From: an uncultured Eubacterium sp.
GTDB taxonomy: Bacteria > Bacillota > Clostridia > Lachnospirales > Lachnospiraceae
Length of the DNA: 51,063 bases
Direction: 5' to 3'
NCBI RefSeq assembly: GCF_934295145.1
Contig: NZ_CAKRAS010000015.1
Location: forward strand, 1 to 51,063
The translations under genes were made by a program, and so were the position numbers. Each line of letters starts with the position of its first letter. Position 1 is the stretch's first letter. The notes under the pieces were generated by a model. The model was not told the DNA's origin. It did not search any database and saw only the letters and a list, made by a program, of their open reading frames with translations. Shown here in pieces: positions 16,517 to 24,552 of this stretch.

Positions 16517-17842
16517 ATGTTTTATGATATTCCTGCAACGATGAAAAAAGAAGAATCGCCACAATGGCCAGAAGGAGTTGGCTGTATTCAGGCGACGCTT
16601 CCAGACGGTATGGCAGTTGAAGTGCCGGTTCTGAAAGGAACAAATGTGGTGACTTTTGGTGTTGTTGGTACTGGAAAAACAAAATCTTTTACAGAAAACG
16701 CGGCAGACATATTGCTGGCCGGTGATCCTGATATAAAGGGAGTGTTTTTTGAGATAAAGCACTCTTTTATGGACAGATTTTTAGCAAATAACGATAAGGT
16801 GCTTACATATGATTCTAAAGCTGTACCGGAAAAGAATCTGTTTGTGCCAAATATGATAAAAGAGATTCGTCAGGCAAACGATTCAGAAGCAGAAATGAGA
16901 GAACTTGCAGATTTCCTTTTTGCAGAACTTTTGAATGGAGCGAATCAAAACCGGGCCTGGATTCAGGCAGCCCGAAACACTTTTATCGGTGTATTGCGAA
17001 CCATTGTAGATTGTTTTCCGGGTGAAAACACTGGAAACGGGACGTTGATCCATGCTCTGCGTCGGATGACAACAGGTGAAATCCTAGCCTATTTAGCAAA
17101 AAATCCGCGTAATCATTCCATACTTTTAAAGGATTGGGGATACGATGTCCATTATCCCGAAGAATTTAAATTTACCAGACGTGCGTATGATATTCAGTTT
17201 TTTCTGAATCAGGTACTGGAAAATTTTTCGGGAAGCTTTGCAATGAATGGAACAGATACGATCCATGACTGGTTAGCCGGAAAATATGGAAGAAATTTGT
17301 TTTTCCACTATGATCTTGCATCTGCTGAGATATCCAGACCGTTTTTTCTGTACTATATGAAGAAAATCAAGGATTACAAATTGAGCAATACAGCGGGGAC
17401 ATCTGTGCCCATCCTTATGGTGCTGGACGAATTAGATAAGATGACAGATGGTGGGAAGACTGCAGATTGGGGACTTTTTCAGGCGGCGAATCTCGGGCGT
17501 GAGTATGGTTTACAGATTTTGCTTACCACGCAGTCTGTATCCAACCTTTATGGACTCAGTACAGATTTTAATGAGCATATTACAACCGGTGGTCTGGCAG
17601 GATTTCCATATCTTGTCAGTTTTCGTCCCGGAGATCCGGAGACGATATCAGTACTTCAGACGCTCTATGGTTCTGACTACAGAGAACATATTGTATTTCC
17701 GGCATCACGTTATGCCGAACCGACGGTGAGATGCGAGATGGAGCCTCTCGTTACGGAGGCTGAGTTTGCCTCTCTGGAAACCGGAGACTGTATTGTGAAA
17801 ATATTGTCTCACCGTCCGCAAAGAGTACATATTGACCTGTAG
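16517..17842 (+). CDS. VirD4/TraG-like ATPase, soluble, intact P-loop
   Basis: The 441-residue protein of the VirD4/TraG coupling-protein superfamily has Walker A GVVGTGKT at 48-55, Walker B ILMVLDELDKM near 300, and a TTQSVSNLYG segment like the conserved glutamine motif of the family. Unlike conjugative coupling proteins it has no N-terminal membrane helices. True coupling proteins pump DNA or protein through a secretion channel; with no relaxase or VirB4 nearby, this one more likely drives an intracellular or envelope machine. It is in an operon with a degenerate relative (17874), a protease (19040) and a second VirD4-like ATPase (20669). Confidence 0.7.
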   Translation: MFYDIPATMKKEESPQWPEGVGCIQATLPDGMAVEVPVLKGTNVVTFGVVGTGKTKSFTENAADILLAGDPDIKGVFFEIKHSFMDRFLANNDKVLTYDSKAVPEKNLFVPNMIKEIRQANDSEAEMRELADFLFAELLNGANQNRAWIQAARNTFIGVLRTIVDCFPGENTGNGTLIHALRRMTTGEILAYLAKNPRNHSILLKDWGYDVHYPEEFKFTRRAYDIQFFLNQVLENFSGSFAMNGTDTIHDWLAGKYGRNLFFHYDLASAEISRPFFLYYMKKIKDYKLSNTAGTSVPILMVLDELDKMTDGGKTADWGLFQAANLGREYGLQILLTTQSVSNLYGLSTDFNEHITTGGLAGFPYLVSFRPGDPETISVLQTLYGSDYREHIVFPASRYAEPTVRCEMEPLVTEAEFASLETGDCIVKILSHRPQRVHIDL

Positions 17843-17873
17843 ATCAGGAGCGCACATACAAAGGAGGAACAGT

Positions 17874-19019
17874 ATGAATTATTTACAATACATCAATTCC
17901 GTATACAGTTCTGCACAAAGCACTGTGGATATGAGATACCTTGTCAGTGGTGTCGATTCCCGGGTGCGACAAATCGTGGGACAGTATATTGTGAATTCGG
18001 TTTATGATGCAGGAAAGATTCTTTTTATTGTTGACAGTACAAAGGATGGCCGCGAATTTGGCAGTTTTGGCAGATTCAGAGTTTTGAACCCGCTGAACGG
18101 GGATGTTAATCTGTGCGATGATCTTCTCGAAGTATCTTCGCTCAGAGAAATCAGTCGTTTGCGGAGTTTACTTTCAGAACTTGGATTTGACGGAAGCAGG
18201 GCAATGAAAGTGGTCAGTTATCTTTCTTTTGTGAAAGAAACAGAACGGCGTCTTGGAAACTGCGGATCACTCCGTATAGAAACGCTGGAAGAATACAGTG
18301 GCACAGTGCTGGTTGAATGGAAACTGCGTCAGCTCGTGGAACGTGGAATGCTGACACATGGAAACTACGAATATCTGTTGGCACGTTACGCAGAGGTGAG
18401 CGGAGCGACCGCAGATTTTGAACAGTTTCTTATGATGCTGGCACCGTTCATTGGCAATGGATGTCAGCCTGGCAGTGGCTCGGCGGTACATTTTGCAATC
18501 GGTGAATTTGCTTCGGACAGACCGATGCAGGAAGTGATGAGCAGTCTGATGCTTGCATTTATCAGAAAGCAGCCGAAAAACTGTGCAGTGCTGATCATTG
18601 ATGATGGAAAATCTGACCGCTGCTGTATTCTGGATATTTTGAAAAATCTGCCTGTTTCAACAGATGTACATATGTTTACCGCAGATGCATTTTCGTTGGA
18701 TGACAGAGATATCAGCGTGCTGATGAGTACATTTCCGGTGAGGATTTATTGTCGCCATGATGCTATGAGTTCCTGTTTGAAAATTGAGGATTGCTGTGGA
18801 CAGATGGATGTGGTAAAGCGCGCTTATCACACTGCGGTTGATAAGCGGATTCGTGCATCTACCGCGTTTGATCTGCTTCTGGGAACAAACAGGACAGATA
18901 CGGAAGTCATCAATGCCCCGGTCCGGGAAGCCCGTTACCGAAAAGAAATGATTCATTCACTTTATACCGGTACAGCGATTATTGACTGTGGCGGGACACA
19001 GACATTGTTTCAATTTTGA
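17874..19019 (+). CDS. Degenerate VirD4-like ATPase homologue, function unknown
   Basis: The 381-residue protein is not recognised with confidence. Its layout recalls the preceding ATPase: an early strand, YLVSGVDSRVRQIVGQYIV, where a P-loop would be but without the glycine-lysine-serine/threonine pattern, then a Walker-B-like CAVLIIDDGKSD near 255, and a late CRHDAMSSCLKIEDCCGQMD like the end of VirD4 domains. It may be a catalytically dead subunit of a mixed ring. AAGGAGG precedes the ATG at 17874. The stop overlaps the leader of the M48 gene. Confidence 0.5.
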   Translation: MNYLQYINSVYSSAQSTVDMRYLVSGVDSRVRQIVGQYIVNSVYDAGKILFIVDSTKDGREFGSFGRFRVLNPLNGDVNLCDDLLEVSSLREISRLRSLLSELGFDGSRAMKVVSYLSFVKETERRLGNCGSLRIETLEEYSGTVLVEWKLRQLVERGMLTHGNYEYLLARYAEVSGATADFEQFLMMLAPFIGNGCQPGSGSAVHFAIGEFASDRPMQEVMSSLMLAFIRKQPKNCAVLIIDDGKSDRCCILDILKNLPVSTDVHMFTADAFSLDDRDISVLMSTFPVRIYCRHDAMSSCLKIEDCCGQMDVVKRAYHTAVDKRIRASTAFDLLLGTNRTDTEVINAPVREARYRKEMIHSLYTGTAIIDCGGTQTLFQF

Positions 19020-19039
19020 GTTTTCAGGGAGGAGTTACT

Positions 19040-19906
19040 ATGATTCGATTATCAGGTTTATTTAAAGTTGCAGCCGTATTGATGTTTGATTTTCTGGTTG
19101 TCTATACATTATGTCATAATGCACAGGCAGCCGCAGCGGTTACCGGTGTGATCGCACTTTATGTCTGGCTGGGTGGACATTTTACTTTGTTCAGAGAGGG
19201 AGCAGTCCGGGCTGACAAACTGCCTCAGTATGAACGGACACGTCTTGAGCATGCAAAATTGCAGCTTACAAAAGATGTAAAACGTACCAGCTCGGCAGAT
19301 ATTTCCAGTTTAAAAGTTTATCTGATTCCTGGAGACAGTGACATGCAGGCTACAGCATATGGATCTAATTGTATTTCTGTCTCTAAAGGAACCTTTGACA
19401 ATACAGATCCCATGACATTAAACGCTGTCCTTGGACATGAGATTTCACACACCCTGCATCTGGATGCAGAATTCAGCAGAGCCGTTTTTGCCACGATTCT
19501 TCTTGCGTGTGGAGCGATCAGTGTGATGTCATTTGTATTTATGGTCATTATTTTTCTGATTTTTTTCGTGTGCAGCCTTTTTCGTTCATGGCTCGGTGTG
19601 ATGGCTTTTAAAGGAACAACCAAAGTGGTAGGAGGTATGTTCCAACTGTTCCAGAAAGGGCTTGTCGTTATTTACCGGGCGGTTGCAGGCTGCGTAAGCC
19701 GTGCAGCAGAGTTTCGGTGTGACCGTTATGCAGCACAGCTTGGTTATGGCGTTCAGCTTGCACATTTTCTGTCCTATGCCGCACCGGATGATCCGCGTCA
19801 GATGACGCTTACAGAGGCTCTTTATCGTTCACATCCATCTTCCGCAAAGCGTGTAGCGCGCCTGGAAGCATTTCTGAGAGATGAGACACGTCCTGTGATC
19901 AGATAG
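19040..19906 (+). CDS. M48-family membrane zinc metallopeptidase
   Basis: HtpX/Ste24-like protease (288 residues) with zinc motif HEISH (133-137) and the downstream third ligand in AAEFRCDRYAAQLG. Two N-terminal helices and one or two more after the zinc motif anchor it in the membrane with the active site facing the cytoplasm, as in HtpX. Known family members degrade or trim membrane proteins. The ATG at 19040 is used because AGGGAGGAG precedes it; an earlier TTG at 19016 lacks a site. In this operon it may process envelope components made by the OmpA-lipoprotein module. Confidence 0.85.
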   Translation: MIRLSGLFKVAAVLMFDFLVVYTLCHNAQAAAAVTGVIALYVWLGGHFTLFREGAVRADKLPQYERTRLEHAKLQLTKDVKRTSSADISSLKVYLIPGDSDMQATAYGSNCISVSKGTFDNTDPMTLNAVLGHEISHTLHLDAEFSRAVFATILLACGAISVMSFVFMVIIFLIFFVCSLFRSWLGVMAFKGTTKVVGGMFQLFQKGLVVIYRAVAGCVSRAAEFRCDRYAAQLGYGVQLAHFLSYAAPDDPRQMTLTEALYRSHPSSAKRVARLEAFLRDETRPVIR

Positions 19907-19920
19907 AAGGGAGGATTCAA

Positions 19921-20691
19921 ATGATACGCAATAATAATAGTTTTGCTCCTGAGAATTATATTCTGTTAGGAACGCCACTGACCCGGCAGTCTGATATCGA
20001 AAGCATCGTCCATAATGCGAAAACACAGCATCCGGAACAGTTTGCAGGAAAGAAAGATTCCTTTGCATTTGAGCTTCGTTATACAGAATCTTTTGATAAA
20101 AATTTTATGGAACTGAAACGTTTGCAGGGAACCGCAGCCGAGGTTGCCGGACGGAGAGATGAATTCAGAGGTTATATCGTGATCAATCTGAGCAGTTACC
20201 TGAATCATTACGAGGAAGATTATCTGAAGAAACTGATCCTCTTTCTGATTGATATGAGTGACTGTTGGAAGTACATCTTCATTGTAGATGATCAGAATGC
20301 CAGATCTGCCAGAGAGCTTGTCGGGAAAGTACTGACATTTTTTATCCATGATAATTTGCGCTGCAGCGTCAGTGAGAAAAAAGAAAAAACTCCCGTTGGT
20401 GATCCGGTGAGTGAAATCTGCAGGGAATGTGGAATCACCTGCACCTTGCAGGTGAAGAGAATCCTTCGCCGCATGCTTGACCAGAATTTCAGTAGTGAGC
20501 TGATCACAGCGTTGCTGACCGAAATGTCGTGGTATTCTGACAAATGCATCAATAAGGATATGCTGGAAAACTTTCTGTCAGGATCGGATTCCATGCTCCG
20601 ATACATGCTGACACAGAAAGAATTTAACCGACTCATGTCATTTTTTAAATGTCGAAAGGAAAGTAGAGATGGAGAAAAAGAAGCAATATGA
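19921..20691 (+). CDS. Unknown protein, possibly a degenerate AAA+ domain
   Basis: The 256-residue soluble protein has no family I can name with confidence. The stretch YIVINLSSYLNHYEEDY, then CWKYIFIVDDQNARSARELV, has the strand pattern of an AAA+ core around Walker B and sensor 1. The C-terminal helical part (about 155-245) has the look of an AAA+ lid. No P-loop is visible. It may be related to the degenerate AAA-like part of the CARF-HEPN protein at 37039. The 3' end overlaps the next gene by 23 bases. Confidence 0.5.
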   Translation: MIRNNNSFAPENYILLGTPLTRQSDIESIVHNAKTQHPEQFAGKKDSFAFELRYTESFDKNFMELKRLQGTAAEVAGRRDEFRGYIVINLSSYLNHYEEDYLKKLILFLIDMSDCWKYIFIVDDQNARSARELVGKVLTFFIHDNLRCSVSEKKEKTPVGDPVSEICRECGITCTLQVKRILRRMLDQNFSSELITALLTEMSWYSDKCINKDMLENFLSGSDSMLRYMLTQKEFNRLMSFFKCRKESRDGEKEAI

Positions 20692-22333
20692 AGCCGTTTA
20701 TGCGGGTTATGTTTTTGAAAAACCAGTCAATCACTGGACATCGCAGGAAGAAGTAAAGCATCGTCTTACAGAGGTGGATCTTACGAAACCAGGTACAATA
20801 AAAGCAGGCGGCATGCCCATTATATCGGATGGAAGACGGGCTTATATTGATGCCGGGGACAGCCATACTGCCATTATTGCATGCAGCGGTATGAAAAAGA
20901 GTATCTGCGGGTTCATGCCGTTGGAGATCATGCTTGCCAGAGCAGGAGAAAATATGGTTCTGACAGATCCCAAAGGAGAATTGTTCCATCGCACATCAGG
21001 ATTCCTGAAAAGTCTGGGTTATAAGGTACTTTGTCTTGATTTTCGAACCATGGACAAGGACTGTTTTAATATTCTTTCTTATGCGGCCTCAACTTATCGA
21101 ACCGAGGATAAAGATAAGGGACTGAGCCAGCTTTCGGATATTGTAAATGTACTTGCGGACAAGCAGAAACGCTTTGCGAAAGATCCGTTCTGGCCGGATA
21201 CCGGTGAGATGTGGCTCAATGGTACAGGAGCGGTTATGCTGGATGGATTTCCGAGATTCAGTCAGGTGAATGTTATGAACTGGGCGGATTTTAACGTAAG
21301 AAGCTCTGCCGATATGATAAACGAAGCGCTGCTTCCGCTGATGCCTGATAATATGGCAAAATCTGCCCTGAAACAATGTCTGTCTTCCGCAGATAATACC
21401 TTCCGAAGCATTCTCATAACGGCATCCAGTTTCCTGTCACCGTTCAACCAGAATCCGAAACTTGCAGAAATGCTTTCGTACAGTACCTTTACGCTGGAAG
21501 ATCTTGTGAAGCCAAAGACAGCACTGTTTCTGGTGACTGACGACACAACTTCCACAGCAGATATGATTCTGGGAATTATCATCAGCCAGATCCAGAGTTT
21601 TCTGGTCAGCAGAGCTTATCACCGGAAAGACGGTAAACTGGAAACCCGGGTCAACTTTGTGCTGGATGAATTTGCATCGCTGCCAATTCCAAATATGGAT
21701 AAAGCACTGGCGACACACCGCAGCCGAAATATCAGATATTATCTGTGCATTCAGAGTCTTGCACTTTTAAAAGAACGTTATGAGAATCCGGAAAAACTTC
21801 TGGCCAATTGCGAATCTACGCTGTTTCTCGGATCCTGCGAGCTTGAATTGCTGAGTGAACTGGAAACAAAACTTGGAACCACACATATTACTTCGGATGG
21901 AAGTGAAAAACCCCTGTGTTCGCAGGCGGAACTTATGACGCTTGAGAAAACATGGGATTATAAGGAAGCAATCTATATGAACCTTTCTAAGGGAATCCGC
22001 TATTGCACGATGCTTCCAAGTATTGAGCACTATGAAATTGGAGATGATCCAGCCCCATCCTGCGTCAGACACCATCGGTCTATTGCAACTTATACGGTGA
22101 AACAGTTTATAACGGATATCATAAACAAGAGAATACGTGTACCTTTTGCATCGGGGAAAAATAGCGGAAATCTTGTCCCAGTTGATGAAACTATGGTTAT
22201 TTCAAACTCGAAACGTGATCGTTATGCCCGGAGACAGAGGGCTTATGTGGAGAATGATGTTTCAGCTGAAATGGTTGCTGCTGAACTGGAAAAGCAATTT
22301 GAAGAGCTGTTTGGCACATGTGAAGATGATTAG
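20669..22333 (+). CDS. VirD4/TraG-like ATPase with altered Walker A
   Basis: The 554-residue VirD4/TraG superfamily protein shows the family hallmarks VLTDPKGELFHRTSGF near residue 95 and Walker B VNFVLDEFASLPIP near 330, plus CIQSLALLKERY. The Walker A position reads ACSGMKKS (about 72-79), so the usual glycine before the lysine is lysine. ATPase activity may be reduced or lost. Like its partner at 16517 it lacks N-terminal membrane helices. Two such ATPases plus a dead one in a single operon suggest a hetero-oligomeric motor rather than conjugation. Confidence 0.75.
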   Translation: MEKKKQYEAVYAGYVFEKPVNHWTSQEEVKHRLTEVDLTKPGTIKAGGMPIISDGRRAYIDAGDSHTAIIACSGMKKSICGFMPLEIMLARAGENMVLTDPKGELFHRTSGFLKSLGYKVLCLDFRTMDKDCFNILSYAASTYRTEDKDKGLSQLSDIVNVLADKQKRFAKDPFWPDTGEMWLNGTGAVMLDGFPRFSQVNVMNWADFNVRSSADMINEALLPLMPDNMAKSALKQCLSSADNTFRSILITASSFLSPFNQNPKLAEMLSYSTFTLEDLVKPKTALFLVTDDTTSTADMILGIIISQIQSFLVSRAYHRKDGKLETRVNFVLDEFASLPIPNMDKALATHRSRNIRYYLCIQSLALLKERYENPEKLLANCESTLFLGSCELELLSELETKLGTTHITSDGSEKPLCSQAELMTLEKTWDYKEAIYMNLSKGIRYCTMLPSIEHYEIGDDPAPSCVRHHRSIATYTVKQFITDIINKRIRVPFASGKNSGNLVPVDETMVISNSKRDRYARRQRAYVENDVSAEMVAAELEKQFEELFGTCEDD

Positions 22334-22350
22334 AAGAGGAGGAATTACAT

Positions 22351-22932
22351 ATGTCGATACCAACAACAAGAATGGCTACATCTGCCGGTTATGTAACATC
22401 TGATTGTCTGTCAGAGGAATATTCCCGCAGAAGAATTTATATTACAGGAGAAATTACGGATTCACTGGCTGCTGATATCTGCTGTCAGATCAATCATCTT
22501 GCATCTTTGAGTGATGATGATATCACGCTCTGGATCATGTCGCCGGGAGGATCTGTCAGCGCCGGGGCGGCAATCCTTGATACCATGTCAAACTGTGGAT
22601 GTGATATCAGGACAGTGGTGATGGGAACGGCGGCTTCCATGGCGGCTGTACTTGCCGCTTCCGGAACAAAAGGAAAGCGTTATATCGGTAAGAATGCATG
22701 GATGATGATCCATCAGGCATTAGGAGGCGTTTCCGGTCAGACGGCAGATATTCTCCGATGTGCCCGACATATTGAAAAAGTCAATCAACGTCTCTATGAG
22801 ATTCTTGCGGCAAATTGTGGCGTGAGTGTGGAACAGATTGAGGCAGACTGTGACAGAGATTATCACCTGAGTGCCTCGGAAGCGATTGCGTATGGTCTGG
22901 CAGACCATCCTTTTTCAAGTTTTGATGAATAG
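22351..22932 (+). CDS. ClpP-like serine protease
   Basis: A 193-residue ClpP-fold protease. The triad is in place: Ser96 in GTAASMAAV, His121 in MMIHQALGG and Asp170 in DRDYHLSASEA. SPGGSVSAG (64-72) is the oxyanion-side loop. ClpP forms barrels fed by a AAA+ unfoldase; the only Clp-type unfoldase in the island is at 45164, so the two may be partners. It is the last gene of the left island operon, 17 bases after the VirD4-like gene. It is clearly accessory and not a housekeeping clpP-clpX locus. Confidence 0.88.
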   Translation: MSIPTTRMATSAGYVTSDCLSEEYSRRRIYITGEITDSLAADICCQINHLASLSDDDITLWIMSPGGSVSAGAAILDTMSNCGCDIRTVVMGTAASMAAVLAASGTKGKRYIGKNAWMMIHQALGGVSGQTADILRCARHIEKVNQRLYEILAANCGVSVEQIEADCDRDYHLSASEAIAYGLADHPFSSFDE

Positions 22933-22958
22933 ATCTGCGATGCGGAAGGAAAAATTGA

Positions 22959-22987
22959 TTGCTGATGCGTCGGAGAAACAGTATAGT
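22959..22987 (+). promoter_or_regulatory. Probable sigma-A promoter of the cas operon
   Basis: TTGCTG (22959-22964), 17 bases, TATAGT (22982-22987), 35 bases before the cas10 ATG. It differs from the GGAAAC-type promoters of the other island units. Confidence 0.4.
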
Positions 22988-23022
22988 ATATTTATAAATG
23001 CAGCGAGGAGAAAGGAAAATTT

Positions 23023-24534
23023 ATGAAATCGGAATTACAGGCAGAAGAAGTTCTGGCGATGTATGACGTCAGGGGTATACAGAAATTTATTTTTAAAAGT
23101 AATGTTGCAAAAGAAATCATCGGAGCATCAAAGTTGGTGGATCAGATCATTACGCAGGGAATGATTTCCTATCTGGAGAAGAACGTGCTACAGGAGCAGA
23201 AAAACAAGTATCTTACGGACTGGGAAAAGGATGATCCGGCTGCATTTTTAACGCAGGATGAGATACAGATGCAGATTCTGTTTATCGGAGGAGGAAATGC
23301 CTATGTATTGTTCCGTAAAGGAGAAATCTGTCAGAAGGTAAACCGTTATCTGGCGAAATATCTGTTGGAGGAGACGTATTCGCTGAATCTGGCAGTTGCG
23401 GTAGTAAAGAAAACAGATTCGTATGCGTACGATTATAATGCAATTCAGGAAGAAATGCGGCGGATCAAAGCGGCAATGCCGATGACAGAACCGATGGGAG
23501 CAATGCCGTTTATGGCAGTAGATTCTATTACGGGCTATCCGCTGACCAGCAGAGTGAAAGGTGATTATTATTGTACCGAAGCGAAGAAGAAGCGGGACAG
23601 ATTTCCCAAGGATGAGAGTGAGAAAGTATTTGACAATATGGTAACTGAAAAAGGAGACAACTCCACGCTGGCGGTATGCCATATTGACGGAAACAGCATG
23701 GGAATGCGGATCTGTAAGGAGATGGAGCAGAAAAAAGAGTACAAGGATGCCGTTTCCTGTATGCGAAAACTTTCGCTGGAAATTGCGCAGGTTTTCCGCG
23801 AGACGTTTGACCAGATGACGAAGTATATGGATGAGCTGACACCGAAGGTCAAATCTTGTGTAAAAACGCATCTTTACAGGGAAATCATCGTGGCAGGAGA
23901 TGATATTACCTTTGTGTGCAATGCAAAACTGGCCATTCCTGCGGTTCGATATTTTCTGGAAAACCTCGGAAATGAAAAAGATTACAGCGCCTGTGGAGGA
24001 ATTGCTTTTTTCAACAGCCATTTTCCATTTTCCGATGCTTATCAGGTGGCAGAAGCCTGTTGTGACAGCGCAAAAAAACGTGCCAAGAAACCGGAAAGCA
24101 GGGGCGCTGACAATGCGATCGGAAACTTTTTTGATTTTCAGATCTGTACGAATGTGCGGGCAGCAGATCTTGAAAGTTATCGTGAGAAACATTATGTATC
24201 CGGAACAGAGTATTTTATTGCAAGACCGTATTATGTGGCGCCCAAAACGGACCGTCATGAACTGAATGCAGTAAATGAAAGATACAGTGTAGCACGTTTG
24301 GATGAGTGGTCAGAACAGTTTGGAAAAACCAGCATGCCACGCAGCAAGGCGAAGCAGCTGCGCAATGCGATCCCGGTGAAAAATAAACGGGAAGAGGCCG
24401 TATCGTTCCTTACTTCTCGTGGTTATCCTGTTTTTAAAGAGAGAAGCGAAGCGTATGCTTTGTGGTATGACGCGTTGGAGATCATGGATTTCAATATCGA
24501 GCTGGAAGATATCACCGTCCAGGCTCAGAGCTAG
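23023..24534 (+). CDS. cas10: Cas10, large subunit of a type III-D-like CRISPR complex
   Basis: The 503-residue Cas10/Cmr2-type protein starts with YDVRGIQKFIF (14-24) and GASKLVD, typical of the first palm domain; FIGGGNAYVLF (88-98) follows. The second palm has CHIDGNSMG (219-227) and the active-site turn VAGDDITFVC, so the usual GGDD is AGDD (291-294) with both aspartates kept. The HD nuclease domain is absent, so single-strand DNA cutting by Cas10 is not expected. If active, the palm would make cyclic oligoadenylates upon target RNA binding, consistent with the CARF proteins downstream. Confidence 0.9.
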   Translation: MKSELQAEEVLAMYDVRGIQKFIFKSNVAKEIIGASKLVDQIITQGMISYLEKNVLQEQKNKYLTDWEKDDPAAFLTQDEIQMQILFIGGGNAYVLFRKGEICQKVNRYLAKYLLEETYSLNLAVAVVKKTDSYAYDYNAIQEEMRRIKAAMPMTEPMGAMPFMAVDSITGYPLTSRVKGDYYCTEAKKKRDRFPKDESEKVFDNMVTEKGDNSTLAVCHIDGNSMGMRICKEMEQKKEYKDAVSCMRKLSLEIAQVFRETFDQMTKYMDELTPKVKSCVKTHLYREIIVAGDDITFVCNAKLAIPAVRYFLENLGNEKDYSACGGIAFFNSHFPFSDAYQVAEACCDSAKKRAKKPESRGADNAIGNFFDFQICTNVRAADLESYREKHYVSGTEYFIARPYYVAPKTDRHELNAVNERYSVARLDEWSEQFGKTSMPRSKAKQLRNAIPVKNKREEAVSFLTSRGYPVFKERSEAYALWYDALEIMDFNIELEDITVQAQS

Positions 24535-24552
24535 AGGGGGAAATGCAAAAAG

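Noticed and set aside
15773..22932. Interpretation as part of a conjugative element
   Set aside because: The VirD4-like proteins lack membrane anchors, one has a damaged P-loop, and relaxase, VirB4, VirB6 and an integrase are all missing.
23248..24258. Long open frame on the minus strand opposite cas10
   Set aside because: It lies wholly inside a well-supported gene, has no ribosome site, and its translation is rich in His, Cys and Phe as typical for a shadow frame.
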